From Acidobacteriaceae bacterium (GTDB taxonomy: Bacteria > Acidobacteriota > Terriglobia > Terriglobales > Acidobacteriaceae): DNA of 64,000 nucleotides. Positions 22,746-31,980 of this stretch are shown here, in pieces (the first letter of the stretch is position 1; each line of letters starts with the position of its first letter). The notes beneath the pieces are model-generated. The model ran no database searches and was not told where the DNA came from. It saw nothing but the letters and a program-made list of their open reading frames with translations. Location: contig JASHNW010000069.1 in NCBI GenBank assembly GCA_030041435.1, positions 1 to 64,000 on the forward strand, in the 5' to 3' direction. A program made the position numbers and the translations under genes.

Positions 22746-24302
22746 CTATTTGTAACCGTCAATGTGAAAAGTCACCAGCGCCGCGCTCCCCGGCGGCAAT
22801 TCAATCTGCGCCAATCCCTCGTGAACCGGCAACTCTTCCTCGGGCGCCGCGTTCCACGTCCCGCTGCCGCCCACCGGATTCTCCCCCAGCGTCACGTCCT
22901 GCGTATCGTCCAGCCGTGCAGCGGCCAGGCGCAGCGCCCGCGCGCGAGTCGCCTGTTCGCCGCAGTCGATGGTCAGTTGAATCGACCGGTCGTCGTGCTT
23001 GTTGAAGAGAACCGCCTTCACCGTGCCGCGCGGCATCTCGCCATCGTTGATCACTCCGTACGCCTTCAGCAGAGGTGCCGCATCCTGGTTGTCAAGCCGT
23101 GCATCGATCAGATGCCCCGGCCCGGCCTCGGCAAAAAGCAGCATGCCATAATAAATCGGTCGCGCCGTAAAGCCGTTCGCCACCGTCCCCGCAATCGGCG
23201 TGTACCAGCCATACCCGCCGCCGTGAAAGTTAATCCCCACTCCCCCGGCAGCCGCCAGTTGGTACATCAGATCCGCACCCCACAGCGCTGATGCGAATGT
23301 GTCGCTCACGCCCCGCTTGCCGCCCTGGTAGCACGAATTCGTCTCCGCCAGCCGAAACGGCAAATTCGACTCCGCCTTTGTCTCCGCCATCCCCTGAAAT
23401 TCCGCCCTCAGCTGCGCACTCGGCTTCAGCAGCCGCTCGATCGTCATCGACGGATTTTCCGGCGGACCCTCCGCATAATAATGCTGCGAAAGAAACGCCA
23501 CCTCGCTCTTAAATTGCCTCGCAAACGGCACCAGCCACTCGTTGTTGAACGCCGTGTCCGGTCCCGCAAACGGCGCGTTCGGCACCTTCTGCCGGATCAC
23601 CTCGTAAAAGTGCTGCCATTCCTGCGCAAACTGTGCAAAGTTGTAATCCGGCTTGCGCAGCCCGTTGCGCGAAAACAGATCCGGCTCATTGCAAAGCTGG
23701 AACGCGATCAGCCTGTCGCCCATCGTCCGCATCGCAAAGTCCGCTTCCGCCGCGGCCGTCTCCGCGGATTCCGTCCCCATATTCAGCCCGTAGATCAGTT
23801 TCCATCCCGTGGCATCGATGAATCCGCGCAGGTTCCTCACCGCTTCGGGCGTAATCTTCTTCGGCGGTGGCGGCTTGTGCCCCTTGTCCGGCCCCACCGC
23901 CTGCTCAATCACGTTCGCCTCGTTCTCCTGCTGAATCGCGGCGCTTTCCTCCGGCGTCATATCCGGCGCCCAATAGCAGTACTCGCTCGTGTTGCCGCCG
24001 ATACGCAGCACCCCGGATGCCCCCAGCCGCCGCACGAACCCAATCAGCTCGGTATTCGTCGGAGCGAAGAATTCCGGCTCGCTCAGTTGCGCGCTCTCAT
24101 AACTCAGCCCGGCAAAGTCCGCCGCGATCGGGTTGCCCAGCTTCTTCGCATCGAGCGTCAGCCGCAGCGATACAGAAGAGGCGCTCTCCGCAAATCCCGT
24201 CCGCCCGCACAGCGCCGCACCCGACGCAAACACAGAAGCCCGCAAAAATGCCCTGCGATCCATGGCCGCCATTCGACCACACCCCTCCGCTGGCTGCAAC
24301 AT
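22746..24302 (-). CDS. GH79-family glycoside hydrolase (probable beta-glucuronidase)
   Basis: The ATG at 24302 follows TGAGGAGAG and gives 518 aa; ATG 24272 is an alternative. A Tat-like signal (MDRRAFLRASVFASGAALC) precedes a (beta/alpha)8 barrel. The acid/base Glu lies in QLCNEPDLF (E206) and the nucleophile in RLAETNSCYQGG (E320). Their spacing of 114 residues equals, as I recall, the E173/E287 spacing of the Acidobacterium capsulatum GH79 enzyme. A C-terminal beta domain ends in LPPGSAALVTFHIDG. The enzyme should release glucuronate or a 4-O-methyl derivative from glycosides outside the cytoplasm. It shares a leftward run with the exported isomerase, downstream of the TonB receptor. Confidence 0.85.
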   Translation of the reverse strand: MLQPAEGCGRMAAMDRRAFLRASVFASGAALCGRTGFAESASSVSLRLTLDAKKLGNPIAADFAGLSYESAQLSEPEFFAPTNTELIGFVRRLGASGVLRIGGNTSEYCYWAPDMTPEESAAIQQENEANVIEQAVGPDKGHKPPPPKKITPEAVRNLRGFIDATGWKLIYGLNMGTESAETAAAEADFAMRTMGDRLIAFQLCNEPDLFSRNGLRKPDYNFAQFAQEWQHFYEVIRQKVPNAPFAGPDTAFNNEWLVPFARQFKSEVAFLSQHYYAEGPPENPSMTIERLLKPSAQLRAEFQGMAETKAESNLPFRLAETNSCYQGGKRGVSDTFASALWGADLMYQLAAAGGVGINFHGGGYGWYTPIAGTVANGFTARPIYYGMLLFAEAGPGHLIDARLDNQDAAPLLKAYGVINDGEMPRGTVKAVLFNKHDDRSIQLTIDCGEQATRARALRLAAARLDDTQDVTLGENPVGGSGTWNAAPEEELPVHEGLAQIELPPGSAALVTFHIDGYK

Positions 24303-24392
24303 TGCTTCTCTCTCCTCATTATTTATTCTTGCGCGCAAAACAAACGCAGTGGAGCCTTCGCCCCACTGCGCGGAAATTAAGTCTGCACGTGC

Positions 24393-27300
24393 TTAGAAGA
24401 GGAACTTCCCACCGAACTGCAGTTCGCGCGGATCGTAAGTACTCGTGACCTGCCCGTAGGTGGTGTCGCCCGTGCCCGTGTCGATGGAATTCCATTCCGT
24501 GTGGTTGAAGGTATTGAACGATTCGACCCGCAGCTGGAAATGCGGACCTTCTGCCCGCGATGTCAGACCGAAGTCCTTATACGCCGACAGGTTCCAGTTG
24601 AACAGCCCGGGACCGACGATTGCATCCTTGCGTGCGTTGCCGAATCCCTCATTGCCGCCCCCGGCCCACGGCGCAGTCGGTGCCGCGAACGATGAGGTGT
24701 TGAACCAACCCGCCTGCCTCTTCTGGTAGCTCACCGGCCCCACCACGTTCGGCCGGTTGGCAGTGTTGCCGCCCAGCCCCAGCGTGTCCGGGCCGTTGTA
24801 GTAGATGTTCACCGGCGATCCCGCTTCAGCCTGCGTTACGCCGGACACTTCCCATCCCCCCAGCGTCTCGCGCAGCAGGTCGCTCGAGTGCATAAAGAAG
24901 GGCAGGTCGTAAATGTAGTTAGCGTTCAGGATATGCCGCCTGTCGAAGTTACCCGACCCGCGGTCGTATTTCGGATCGTAGGGATCGGAGAGTGTTCCCC
25001 CTGTTCCCGCCTCGGTCGAAGTCGTGAGGTCGGCGCTCTGAATGTCGATCTCATGCGAATACGTGTAGGCCAGCTGCACCGACAAGCCATGCCGATTGTC
25101 CATGCGCAGTGCCGCCTGCAGCGAGTTGTAGTTGAAGTTCGTCGCGTTCTCCTCCTGCCGCATGTTGCTGTACCCCAGATAGGGACGGTAGAGGTTCGCG
25201 TTCGCATTCAACCCGTTCTTGCCTCCCGTCGCCACCGCCTCGCGCTCAGCAACCGCGCTCAGCGGCAGATCGTTGATCTCCCGCAGGTCGTCCTGGTTCC
25301 ACCCTTCCGAGCCCACATACTGTACGGCCGCCACCACCGCGGGAGCCAGCTGATGCTGGATGCCCAGGCTGTACTGCGCCGTACCCGGATTCGGATAGTA
25401 GTAGCTCAGGTTGCTCATGCTCGCCGCAGCTACCGGAGCCGTCGACGACGCGCCCGTCAGATCGTTGGTGTGCGGATCGGAAAAGTAAACGTCGTTTACG
25501 CTCGGCTGATACGAGAACGGCGGGTTGGTGCTTAGGTTGTAAATGTCGTTCCCCTGCACCCGCTCGTAAAAGATGCCCGCGCCTCCACGCAGAACCGTCT
25601 CGCCGTTTCCGGCAAAGTCGTACGCAAAACCGATGCGCGGCTCCACGGTAAAGTAATCGTTCTTCACCAGCCCTCGCGGCACGCCGTTCATTCCCGCCAG
25701 TTCCATGCCATTGAGGTAGAAAGTATTGCCGCCTGCCGTGGAAAGTCCGGCGCTGGGGCCCGAGCAGCCAGGATCGAGTGCCGACGTGCAGATCGTTCCA
25801 GCGCTCGAGAAGCTGGCGGCGTCCGCGGAGTTGTAGGCCGCGGGGTTGAAGTTCGACACCTGGTTGTTCTTCTCATAAACATGGGGCAGCGCGTCGTAGC
25901 GTAACCCCAGGTTCAGAGTCAGCCGCGGCAACAGGTGCCAGTTATCCATGGCATAGAACGAATAGGTGTTGTTCAGCCAGTGATCCGTTTGCAGCGACTG
26001 CAGCTGGGCATACGAGCTGGCGAATCCCAGCAGGAAGTTCACGTAAGAGTCCCCGGAAAACTGCGACCCGTTGAAGGTGTAGTCGCCTTCCGTGTCCGCC
26101 TGCTGCTGCTGGTTCTTGTCTTCGCGCATGTAGGAGAACCCGAACTTCAGCGCGTGCTTGCCCCTGGTCCAGGTCAGGTCGTCGCGCAGCTGGTAATCCA
26201 GGAAGGAGTTATGCCACGGCCAGTAAATCACCGACCAGGTGGTGTTCAGCGGCCCCCCGCTGAATCCAACCTGTGGCAGCCGGTTCTCGGCGTTGTTGCC
26301 GTTGAAGAATCCCGTCGCGCTCCATCCCGAAGGTTCTGCGTACGTTCCCGCCGGCTTCACGTTGATAGTGTTACCGTTCACGTACAGACCCGTCTCGTTC
26401 AGTATTGTCGGCGAAATGGTCTGTGTCAGCCGCACCGCTGCGCCCCACGACGGGTTATTGAATACGTCGCCTACCGTCGTATAGTTGTCGCCGCTCCACA
26501 TGGTGGGGAAGATCGTCTGCGACATCGCATCGTGAATCCAGCTCCCCATCAGGTGGTACTTATCGGTGAAGTTATGGTCCACCCGAATCACGTCCTCACG
26601 CACAAACGTCGGCTGCTTCGGCGAAGCAATGTAGTTATCGCTCCCCGAGTTAGGCTTCGGAATAGCCCCGGTGCCCATAAACAGTACCGCGTTGGGGTCG
26701 AGCAGGTTCGCCGGAATCACGTTGCCGGGGAACGGCTGCCCAGGCGTCAGGTTATCCGCCGTGTATGTTGCCAGCTTGGCGGGATCGCTCGTCGCCGGAA
26801 CGATGGGCGTCTTGCCGTTGTTCCACGGAGTGTAGGTAAGCGCCGAGCCGGAGGTCGGGAAATCGTTCTCCGGAACCGTCGGCGTTACCGAGGCGTTCGC
26901 CCCCTGAATGTAGCGGCGCCACTCCTCGTTCACAAAGAAAAACGTCTTCTGCTTCGATTCGTTGTAGACGTGCGGAATCCACAGCGGCCCGCCAAGGTTG
27001 CCGCCGAAAATATTCAGCCGCAGCTCCGGGCTCGCCTGATGGTTCTGCTTGAAGAAGTAGTACCCGGAGTCGAAGTCGTCGTTGCGATCGAATTCCCACA
27101 CCCCGCCGTGAAAGTGCTGCGACCCGCTTTTCATCTCGATCAGCACCGTGCCGCCGGAAGATATGCCGTAGTCGGGTGGATAGTTGCTGGCCAGCACCTG
27201 AAACTGCGCGATCGCGTCCGGAGAGGGAAGTGCGTCCAGTTTTCCGCCCGATCCCCGGTCGTATACCTCTCCGCCATCGACCAGAAAGTCGTTATGGTCG

Positions 27301-27878
27301 GGGCGCATGCCGTTGAAGCTGATAGTCGCCGTGCTGGTCTGCGCAGCGACGCCGTTGAAGGACGGCAGATTGCTCGAGACGCCGGTGCCCAGAGTCGTCA
27401 GGCTGGTGATATTGCGCCCGTTCGTCGCGATCTGGTTTACCTGCGCGCCGCTGATCAGCGTGCTGACTTCGTTAGTCTCGGCTTGCACCTGCAGGGTGTT
27501 CGCTTGTACGGTCACCGTCTGGTTGTTCGCCCCGACCCTAAGCTGCGCGTTCTCCTGGAGCGTCTGCGCCACGTCGACGACGATGCTGGTCCTCTTGTAT
27601 GTCTCGAAGCCCGGAGCCGTCACTGTCAGCGTGTAATGCCCGATCGCCAGTCCTGGGATGTTATAAAGACCGCTGTTGTTGCTGACCGTAGACTGCCGCC
27701 TGCCCGTTTCATCCTGCGTTGCCGTCACCTTTGCATTCGGGATCACAGCGCCGCTCGGGTCGGTCACCGTACCGGTGATTGCCGAGCTTACCTGTGCCCA
27801 CGATGGAGTGCTGAACAATAACATCGCCACAGCGGCGACGCACAGACAGGGTACTAGCCTTCTGATTCGATTTGACAT
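24393..27878 (-). CDS. Oar-like TonB-dependent receptor with carboxypeptidase-regulatory N-domain
   Basis: The ATG at 27878 lies 6 nt after GGAGG and gives 1161 aa; an upstream frame start at 27899 lacks a ribosome site. Parts in order: a signal peptide (LVPCLCVAAVAMLLFSTPSWAQ), a carboxypeptidase-regulatory-like beta sandwich (about 30-115, ITGTVTDPSGAVIPNAKVTA), a plug domain (about 120-260, ending in SFNGMRPDHNDFLVDGGEVY) and a 22-strand barrel up to the terminal FGGKFLF. It is an outer-membrane receptor for large ligands driven by TonB. Huge Oar-like receptors of this type are expanded in Acidobacteriota. Its position upstream of the GH79 and exported isomerase genes suggests glycan or glycoside uptake. 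Confidence 0.93.
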   Translation of the reverse strand: MSNRIRRLVPCLCVAAVAMLLFSTPSWAQVSSAITGTVTDPSGAVIPNAKVTATQDETGRRQSTVSNNSGLYNIPGLAIGHYTLTVTAPGFETYKRTSIVVDVAQTLQENAQLRVGANNQTVTVQANTLQVQAETNEVSTLISGAQVNQIATNGRNITSLTTLGTGVSSNLPSFNGVAAQTSTATISFNGMRPDHNDFLVDGGEVYDRGSGGKLDALPSPDAIAQFQVLASNYPPDYGISSGGTVLIEMKSGSQHFHGGVWEFDRNDDFDSGYYFFKQNHQASPELRLNIFGGNLGGPLWIPHVYNESKQKTFFFVNEEWRRYIQGANASVTPTVPENDFPTSGSALTYTPWNNGKTPIVPATSDPAKLATYTADNLTPGQPFPGNVIPANLLDPNAVLFMGTGAIPKPNSGSDNYIASPKQPTFVREDVIRVDHNFTDKYHLMGSWIHDAMSQTIFPTMWSGDNYTTVGDVFNNPSWGAAVRLTQTISPTILNETGLYVNGNTINVKPAGTYAEPSGWSATGFFNGNNAENRLPQVGFSGGPLNTTWSVIYWPWHNSFLDYQLRDDLTWTRGKHALKFGFSYMREDKNQQQQADTEGDYTFNGSQFSGDSYVNFLLGFASSYAQLQSLQTDHWLNNTYSFYAMDNWHLLPRLTLNLGLRYDALPHVYEKNNQVSNFNPAAYNSADAASFSSAGTICTSALDPGCSGPSAGLSTAGGNTFYLNGMELAGMNGVPRGLVKNDYFTVEPRIGFAYDFAGNGETVLRGGAGIFYERVQGNDIYNLSTNPPFSYQPSVNDVYFSDPHTNDLTGASSTAPVAAASMSNLSYYYPNPGTAQYSLGIQHQLAPAVVAAVQYVGSEGWNQDDLREINDLPLSAVAEREAVATGGKNGLNANANLYRPYLGYSNMRQEENATNFNYNSLQAALRMDNRHGLSVQLAYTYSHEIDIQSADLTTSTEAGTGGTLSDPYDPKYDRGSGNFDRRHILNANYIYDLPFFMHSSDLLRETLGGWEVSGVTQAEAGSPVNIYYNGPDTLGLGGNTANRPNVVGPVSYQKRQAGWFNTSSFAAPTAPWAGGGNEGFGNARKDAIVGPGLFNWNLSAYKDFGLTSRAEGPHFQLRVESFNTFNHTEWNSIDTGTGDTTYGQVTSTYDPRELQFGGKFLF

Positions 27879-28314
27879 GCAGACCTCCGAAACAGACATT
27901 CTGGGGTTGGATTGTTTTTATTTCCGGCTTGTGCCGGCTTTTTAAGTGCTGCCTTGCAGTTTTACTTCACATAAAACATCACTGTCAAATAATGCGGCTT
28001 TTCCAATTTAGTAAAAATGCCAATACTCAAGCGTTTTAGTTGTGTGTCGAGTGCGCAGACATGGGTCGGTCCTCTCAACCGGTGTAATCCGTAACACCTA
28101 AGTCATGGATAAATCGAAAGGTAATAGAAGGGAAGGTAACTATAACAAAGCACGCGCCTGCGAAATCCACATAAGAAGACATGCTCTGCTTATGGAAGAG
28201 GCTGTGTCCGCTCGATCCGGATCACCGGCAAGAAAGATTCAATGCAGAGGGTCGCTCACATGCGCCGCGCGCGGACAATGTCGCGCCATTCTGCGCCACG
28301 CGCAGTCGGGGATT
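27879..28314. other. 436-bp intergenic region upstream of the TonB receptor gene
   Basis: This AT-richer stretch has no convincing gene. On the minus strand TTGACA (complement of 27983-27988) is followed after 17 bases by GTAAAA, a possible promoter for the receptor. CCGGC (27924-27928) and GCCGG (27933-27937) can form a small hairpin in the leader, next to T/A runs. The part from 28105 to 28314 is open on the plus strand, but only as the start of a frame antisense to murB. Confidence 0.4.
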
Positions 28315-29370
28315 TCACCCGGCCGATCGAGCCTGCCCGTCCCCGCCGAAGCCGACCAGCACCGGCTCCGGCTCCAGGCGAACCTGGAATTTCGCTTCCA
28401 CCGACGCTACGATCTGATCGCGCAGCGCCACAACCCCGCGCGCTGTCGCGCCGCCGCGATTGATCAGCGCCAGAGCGTGGCGGCTGGAGACCGCCACGTC
28501 GCCCAGCACGTACCCCTTGTGATATCCCGCCTGCTCCACCAGCCAGGCCGCAGGAATCTTCACGAATCCCCGCGTAGCCGCATAACGCGGCACCGCAAAG
28601 GCCGCTGTCGCTGCGATCTCGTCATACATCTTCTCCGGCACCACCGGATTCTTGAAGAAGCTTCCCGCACTGCGGCAATCCGCTTCGCCCTCCACCAGCA
28701 GCATGCCCTTCGCGTGACGGATCTCCCGCACCGCGGCTGCTGCCTCCGCCAGCGTTGGCGGCGTGGCGCGCCCCGCGAAATACCGCTTCAGGTCCGCATA
28801 CGAAAGCACCGGATTCGCGTTCCTGCGCAGGCGCAGGCTCACCCGCGTCACAACAAAGCGCCCGCGATGCGACGAGTTGAAGATGCTTCTCCGGTACGCA
28901 AACCCGCACGCCGCCGCGGGCAACTCGGAGAACGTCAGGTGGTTCAGATCCAGCACCCGCACCGACGTGATCGTCCCCGAAACCTCCTGCCCGTAAGCGC
29001 CCACGTTCTGCACCGGCGTTCCTCCCACGCTCCCCGGAATCCCGGCCAGGCACTCCAGGCCCCCATAGCCCCGCTCGATCGCCAGTGAAACAAAGTCGTC
29101 CCAGTTCTCGCCCGCGGCAGCGTGGAACATGTCGCCCTTCTGTTCAACGCCCTTCAGCGCAATGTGCAGCACCAGCCCAGGAAAGCCCTCATCGGCCACC
29201 AGCAGGTTGCTGCCGCCCCCCAGCACAAACAGCGGAGCGCCACGCTCCCGCGCAAAACGCACCGCCTCCACCACCGAGTTCTCGTCTTCGGCCTCGGCAA
29301 ACCAACGCGCCGGGCCGCCGATGCTGAAGGTTGTGTACGGCGCCAGCGCAACTTGTTCCCGCAACTGCAT
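28315..29370 (-). CDS. murB: UDP-N-acetylenolpyruvoylglucosamine reductase
   Basis: The ATG at 29370 gives 351 aa starting MQLREQVALAPYTTFSIGGP. The FAD-binding domain shows LFVLGGGSNLLVADEGFPGL, the AIERGYGGLECLAGIPGSVG motif and PVQNVGAYGQEVSGTITSVR. The MurB C-terminal domain has RRSIFNSSHRGRFVVTRVSL, the catalytic Ser in CRSAGSFFKNPVVPEKMYDE and PAAWLVEQAGYHKGYVLGDV. It reduces UDP-GlcNAc-enolpyruvate to UDP-MurNAc with NADPH. The YRRSxF region marks a type I MurB. It is divergent from brxA with a gap of about 100 bp. Confidence 0.95.
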   Translation of the reverse strand: MQLREQVALAPYTTFSIGGPARWFAEAEDENSVVEAVRFARERGAPLFVLGGGSNLLVADEGFPGLVLHIALKGVEQKGDMFHAAAGENWDDFVSLAIERGYGGLECLAGIPGSVGGTPVQNVGAYGQEVSGTITSVRVLDLNHLTFSELPAAACGFAYRRSIFNSSHRGRFVVTRVSLRLRRNANPVLSYADLKRYFAGRATPPTLAEAAAAVREIRHAKGMLLVEGEADCRSAGSFFKNPVVPEKMYDEIAATAAFAVPRYAATRGFVKIPAAWLVEQAGYHKGYVLGDVAVSSRHALALINRGGATARGVVALRDQIVASVEAKFQVRLEPEPVLVGFGGDGQARSAG

Positions 29371-29471
29371 CTGAAAGAGGTTATCAGGATGGTGGCATCT
29401 ACCGGGTCCTCCCCGTACAATGAAAGAGACCACGCGACTTCGTCGACCGTGGCACCGGAGGAGTGAAGAGA

Positions 29472-29897
29472 ATGTATCCCGAGATCATGCTCATCCCGAT
29501 GCGCGAGGAACTGACCCGCGCCGGCATCGAGGAAGCACGCACCGCTGAGGCCGTCGACGCCGCCCTGGCCCGTCCCGGCACCACCCTGGTGGTTGTCAAT
29601 TCCATCTGCGGCTGCGCTGCCGGCAAAATGCGCCCCGGTGTGCGCCTCGCCCTGCGCAACCAGGTTACGCCCGATCACTCCATCACCGTCTTTGCCGGCC
29701 AGGATCGCGACGCCACCGAGCGCGCCCGCTCCCACTTCGAGGGCCATCCGCCCACCTCCCCCGCCGTTGCCATTTTGCGCGACGGCAAGCTCGTGTACCT
29801 CATGCAGCGGTTCATCATCGAAAACAGCACCCCCCAGGCCATTGCCCAGGAGCTCTCCCGCGCCTTCGACGAGCTTTGCGCGCAGCAAACGGCATAA
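29472..29897 (+). CDS. brxA: BrxA/BrxB-family bacilliredoxin
   Basis: The ATG at 29472 follows GGAGGAG and gives 141 aa starting MYPEIMLIPMREELTRAGIE. The thioredoxin-like fold carries the family CGC motif in VVNSICGCAAGKMRPGVRLA, with HSITVFAGQDRDATERARSH and SPAVAILRDGKLVYLMQRFI downstream. In Firmicutes these proteins remove bacillithiol from S-bacillithiolated proteins. In organisms without bacillithiol the thiol partner is unclear, and general disulfide reductase or isomerase activity is possible. It is closed by the hairpin terminator at 29916. Confidence 0.93.
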   Translation: MYPEIMLIPMREELTRAGIEEARTAEAVDAALARPGTTLVVVNSICGCAAGKMRPGVRLALRNQVTPDHSITVFAGQDRDATERARSHFEGHPPTSPAVAILRDGKLVYLMQRFIIENSTPQAIAQELSRAFDELCAQQTA

Positions 29898-29915
29898 GTT
29901 TTTTGCACTGATACA

Positions 29916-29943
29916 AAAAGGCTGCGCCCGCGCGCAGCCTTTT
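29916..29943. terminator. Bidirectional rho-independent terminator
   Basis: A perfect 12-bp stem (AAAAGGCTGCGC pairing with GCGCAGCCTTTT) closes a 4-base loop. A-runs and T-runs on both sides let it work for brxA on the plus strand and for the converging diguanylate cyclase gene on the minus strand, whose stop lies 30 bp away. Confidence 0.88.
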
Positions 29944-29973
29944 CTCCGCCTGCCCTTTTCCCGCACGCTCCGC

Positions 29974-31146
29974 TCAGTGCACGCTCAGGCTCCCGTATCC
30001 CGCGCTGCGGTGCACCGTCACCAGGTTGCGCCCGTCTCTCTTTGAGCGGTACAGCGCCTGGTCGGCGCGGTGCAGAAACGCACCCGCCGACTCTCCCGGC
30101 AGGTTCACGGCAACGCCAAAGCTGGCTGTCAGGCTCACGCATGCGGGCAGATCCCGCAACGCTTCGATGTCGCGCCGCAGCCGCTCCGCCACCTCTTCTG
30201 ACTGCTCCAGGCTGGCATCCCGCAGCAGGATCACAAACTCCTCGCCCCCGAATCGCGCCAGAACGTCCGAAGGCCTGGTCCCCACGCGCAGCGCGCTCCC
30301 GATGCGCCGCAGTACGTCGTCTCCCACCAGATGCCCGTGTTCGTCGTTCACCTGCTTGAAGTAGTCGATATCCAGCAGCACCATGCCCAGCAGGCTTCTC
30401 GACTGCTCGCAGCGCCGCATTTCACGCCGCAAAATCTCCTCGAACGCCCCCCGGTTCAGCAGCCCCGTCAGGCTGTCGGTTTGCGCGGTCTCCTGCAGTT
30501 CCTGCCGGTGGACACAAAGCGACAACCAGGCCAGACCCACCACGTTGCTCAGGGCCACAATCATGCTCAGATAGCTGAACCCGGCATCCACCATGTCCGG
30601 ATGGAGGAAATTTGGATTCCGCCCGTACGCCGCCCCCAACGTACCCCACGCGATGTTGACCCCAATCGCCCCGTTGGCCAGCCATCCGCAGGCCCGCGCC
30701 GGATAGCGCAGACCTGCCCGCCCCTGCCGGAAGAGTGTGATGGACACCATGGCGAAGATCGCGGCCAGCACCACGCAATGTATCTCCCGCCGTCCCGCCG
30801 CGGAATTCGATCCGTACGTGAACCAAAGGAAAGGCGGCAGTGCCGCCGCGCACACCGCAACCGCCCAGGGCAGAAAGCGCCGCCCCGCCTCCAGAATCTC
30901 TGCCGCTGCGCAGTACAGAAAGATCGCGCCCGCAAATAACAGGTAGTTCGCCGCAACCGTGGTTAAGATGGCTGGCGCCCGCAAGCGCAGAGCCAGCAGC
31001 AACAGCCCGCACAGCCCGCACAGAATGAACCGGCGCAGATCCCGCAGCCCGCGCAAATCCGGCGCGCTCCGTCGAATAACCTCGAATCCCAGCAGCACCA
31101 TCAGCAGGGCCGCGGCATAGGCGCACATCAGATACGGCGTGTACAT
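29974..31146 (-). CDS. Membrane-bound diguanylate cyclase (GGDEF)
   Basis: The ATG at 31146 gives 390 aa. The N-terminal half has about six TM helices (MYTPYLMCAYAAALLMVLLG, FILCGLCGLLLLALRLRAPA, PWAVAVCAAALPPFLWFTYG and others to about residue 205). A short linker leads to a GGDEF domain (about 220-385) with LTGLLNRGAFEEIL, DIDYFKQVNDEHGHLVGDDV and the active-site GGEEF at residues 300-304. An RPSD inhibitory site sits five residues before it, so the enzyme should make c-di-GMP and be subject to product inhibition. The membrane part lacks a known sensor motif, so the signal is unknown. It converges on brxA. Confidence 0.93.
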   Translation of the reverse strand: MYTPYLMCAYAAALLMVLLGFEVIRRSAPDLRGLRDLRRFILCGLCGLLLLALRLRAPAILTTVAANYLLFAGAIFLYCAAAEILEAGRRFLPWAVAVCAAALPPFLWFTYGSNSAAGRREIHCVVLAAIFAMVSITLFRQGRAGLRYPARACGWLANGAIGVNIAWGTLGAAYGRNPNFLHPDMVDAGFSYLSMIVALSNVVGLAWLSLCVHRQELQETAQTDSLTGLLNRGAFEEILRREMRRCEQSRSLLGMVLLDIDYFKQVNDEHGHLVGDDVLRRIGSALRVGTRPSDVLARFGGEEFVILLRDASLEQSEEVAERLRRDIEALRDLPACVSLTASFGVAVNLPGESAGAFLHRADQALYRSKRDGRNLVTVHRSAGYGSLSVH

Positions 31147-31367
31147 GGACCTTCCGTCAGACGCCTCCGGCCGCCAAACGCTCGCGGCCGAAACCCGCAA
31201 AGGGTTCCTTCGGTCCGCGCAGCTCAGGGGAAAAGTGTTTTTAGAATGTCACAAGTCCCCGACCCCGGTCATCCCAAAAGCTCACCCGGGTACCACATTT
31301 GCCTGCTCCTGCCGCCGCCGCTGCAGTCCATTCGTGCCGCGCGCGATTCCCGCCCGCATGGGTCACA

Positions 31368-31934
31368 ATGAAAACTGTGCCTCGCCGCATCGTCCTCATC
31401 TCCGGCCCGCCCGGCTCCGGCAAAACCACCATCGCTCGCCCCCTCGCGGAAGCTCTCGGTTTTGCCCTCCTCACCAAAGACGACATCAAGGAATCGCTCT
31501 TCGTCTCGCTTAACGGCCTTCCTGGCGATCTCGGTTTTTCCCGCCGTGTCGGTGCTGCCGCCATGGATCTCCTCTGGGCCCTCGCGCCCCACTGCCCCAG
31601 CGCCATCCTCGAAGCCAACTTCCGCACGCAGAGCGCCTGCGAACGCGAAAAGGTGTCAGCCCTCCTCAGCGAATCCAACACCGGGCTCGTCGAGGTTCAC
31701 TGTCGCCTGCCCCTCGAAGAGGCCGCGCGCCGCTACGCCGAGCGAGCTCGCATCGTGCGCCATCACCCCGCCCACGTGCTGCAGGAAATGTCCCTCGACC
31801 AGCTCGCCGAATACGCACAGCCCTTCGCCCTCTGCCCCGTCATCGAGGTGGATACGCGCGAGGCTGTCGACATCGATGTACTCACGGCTCGCATCGGCAG
31901 CATTTGGAGAACAATTGGCCGAAACTTGAGTTGA
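31368..31934 (+). CDS. P-loop small-molecule kinase (AAA/CPT-like)
   Basis: The ATG at 31368 gives 188 aa. The Walker A motif is ISGPPGSGKTTIARPLAEAL, followed by LLTKDDIKESLF (a catalytic-Asp region typical of CPT- and shikimate-kinase-like folds). AILEANFRTQSACEREK resembles a Walker B/lid region, and ARRYAERARIVRHHPAH supplies Arg residues of a lid. This resembles chloramphenicol phosphotransferase-like or gluconate kinase-like proteins that phosphorylate small molecules. It lies upstream of vapBC, but a 46-bp gap and a possible separate operator make a shared transcript uncertain. The substrate is unknown. Confidence 0.8.
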   Translation: MKTVPRRIVLISGPPGSGKTTIARPLAEALGFALLTKDDIKESLFVSLNGLPGDLGFSRRVGAAAMDLLWALAPHCPSAILEANFRTQSACEREKVSALLSESNTGLVEVHCRLPLEEAARRYAERARIVRHHPAHVLQEMSLDQLAEYAQPFALCPVIEVDTREAVDIDVLTARIGSIWRTIGRNLS

Positions 31935-31944
31935 TCGAAAACAG

Positions 31945-31963
31945 CATGGTAGATATCATGGTA
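31945..31963. promoter_or_regulatory. Candidate operator of the vapBC pair
   Basis: Two direct CATGGTA copies (31945-31951 and 31957-31963) are spaced 12 bp apart around a central GATATC palindrome. They lie 17 bp before the vapB start. Toxin-antitoxin promoters are usually autorepressed at such short repeats by the VapBC complex. Confidence 0.4.
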
Positions 31964-31980
31964 TGCATTGGGAGATAGGT

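Noticed and set aside
25935-27821. 628-codon plus-strand frame over the TonB receptor
   Set aside because: Arg/Val/His-rich composition with no motif; antisense to a receptor with clear domains and a proper start.
27924-27943. Rho-independent terminator on the plus strand before the TonB receptor
   Set aside because: A 5-bp stem with T-run is weak and no plus-strand gene ends there.
28105-29088. Plus-strand frame of 327 codons over murB
   Set aside because: Antisense to murB, Arg-rich, no domain. murB has a good family match.
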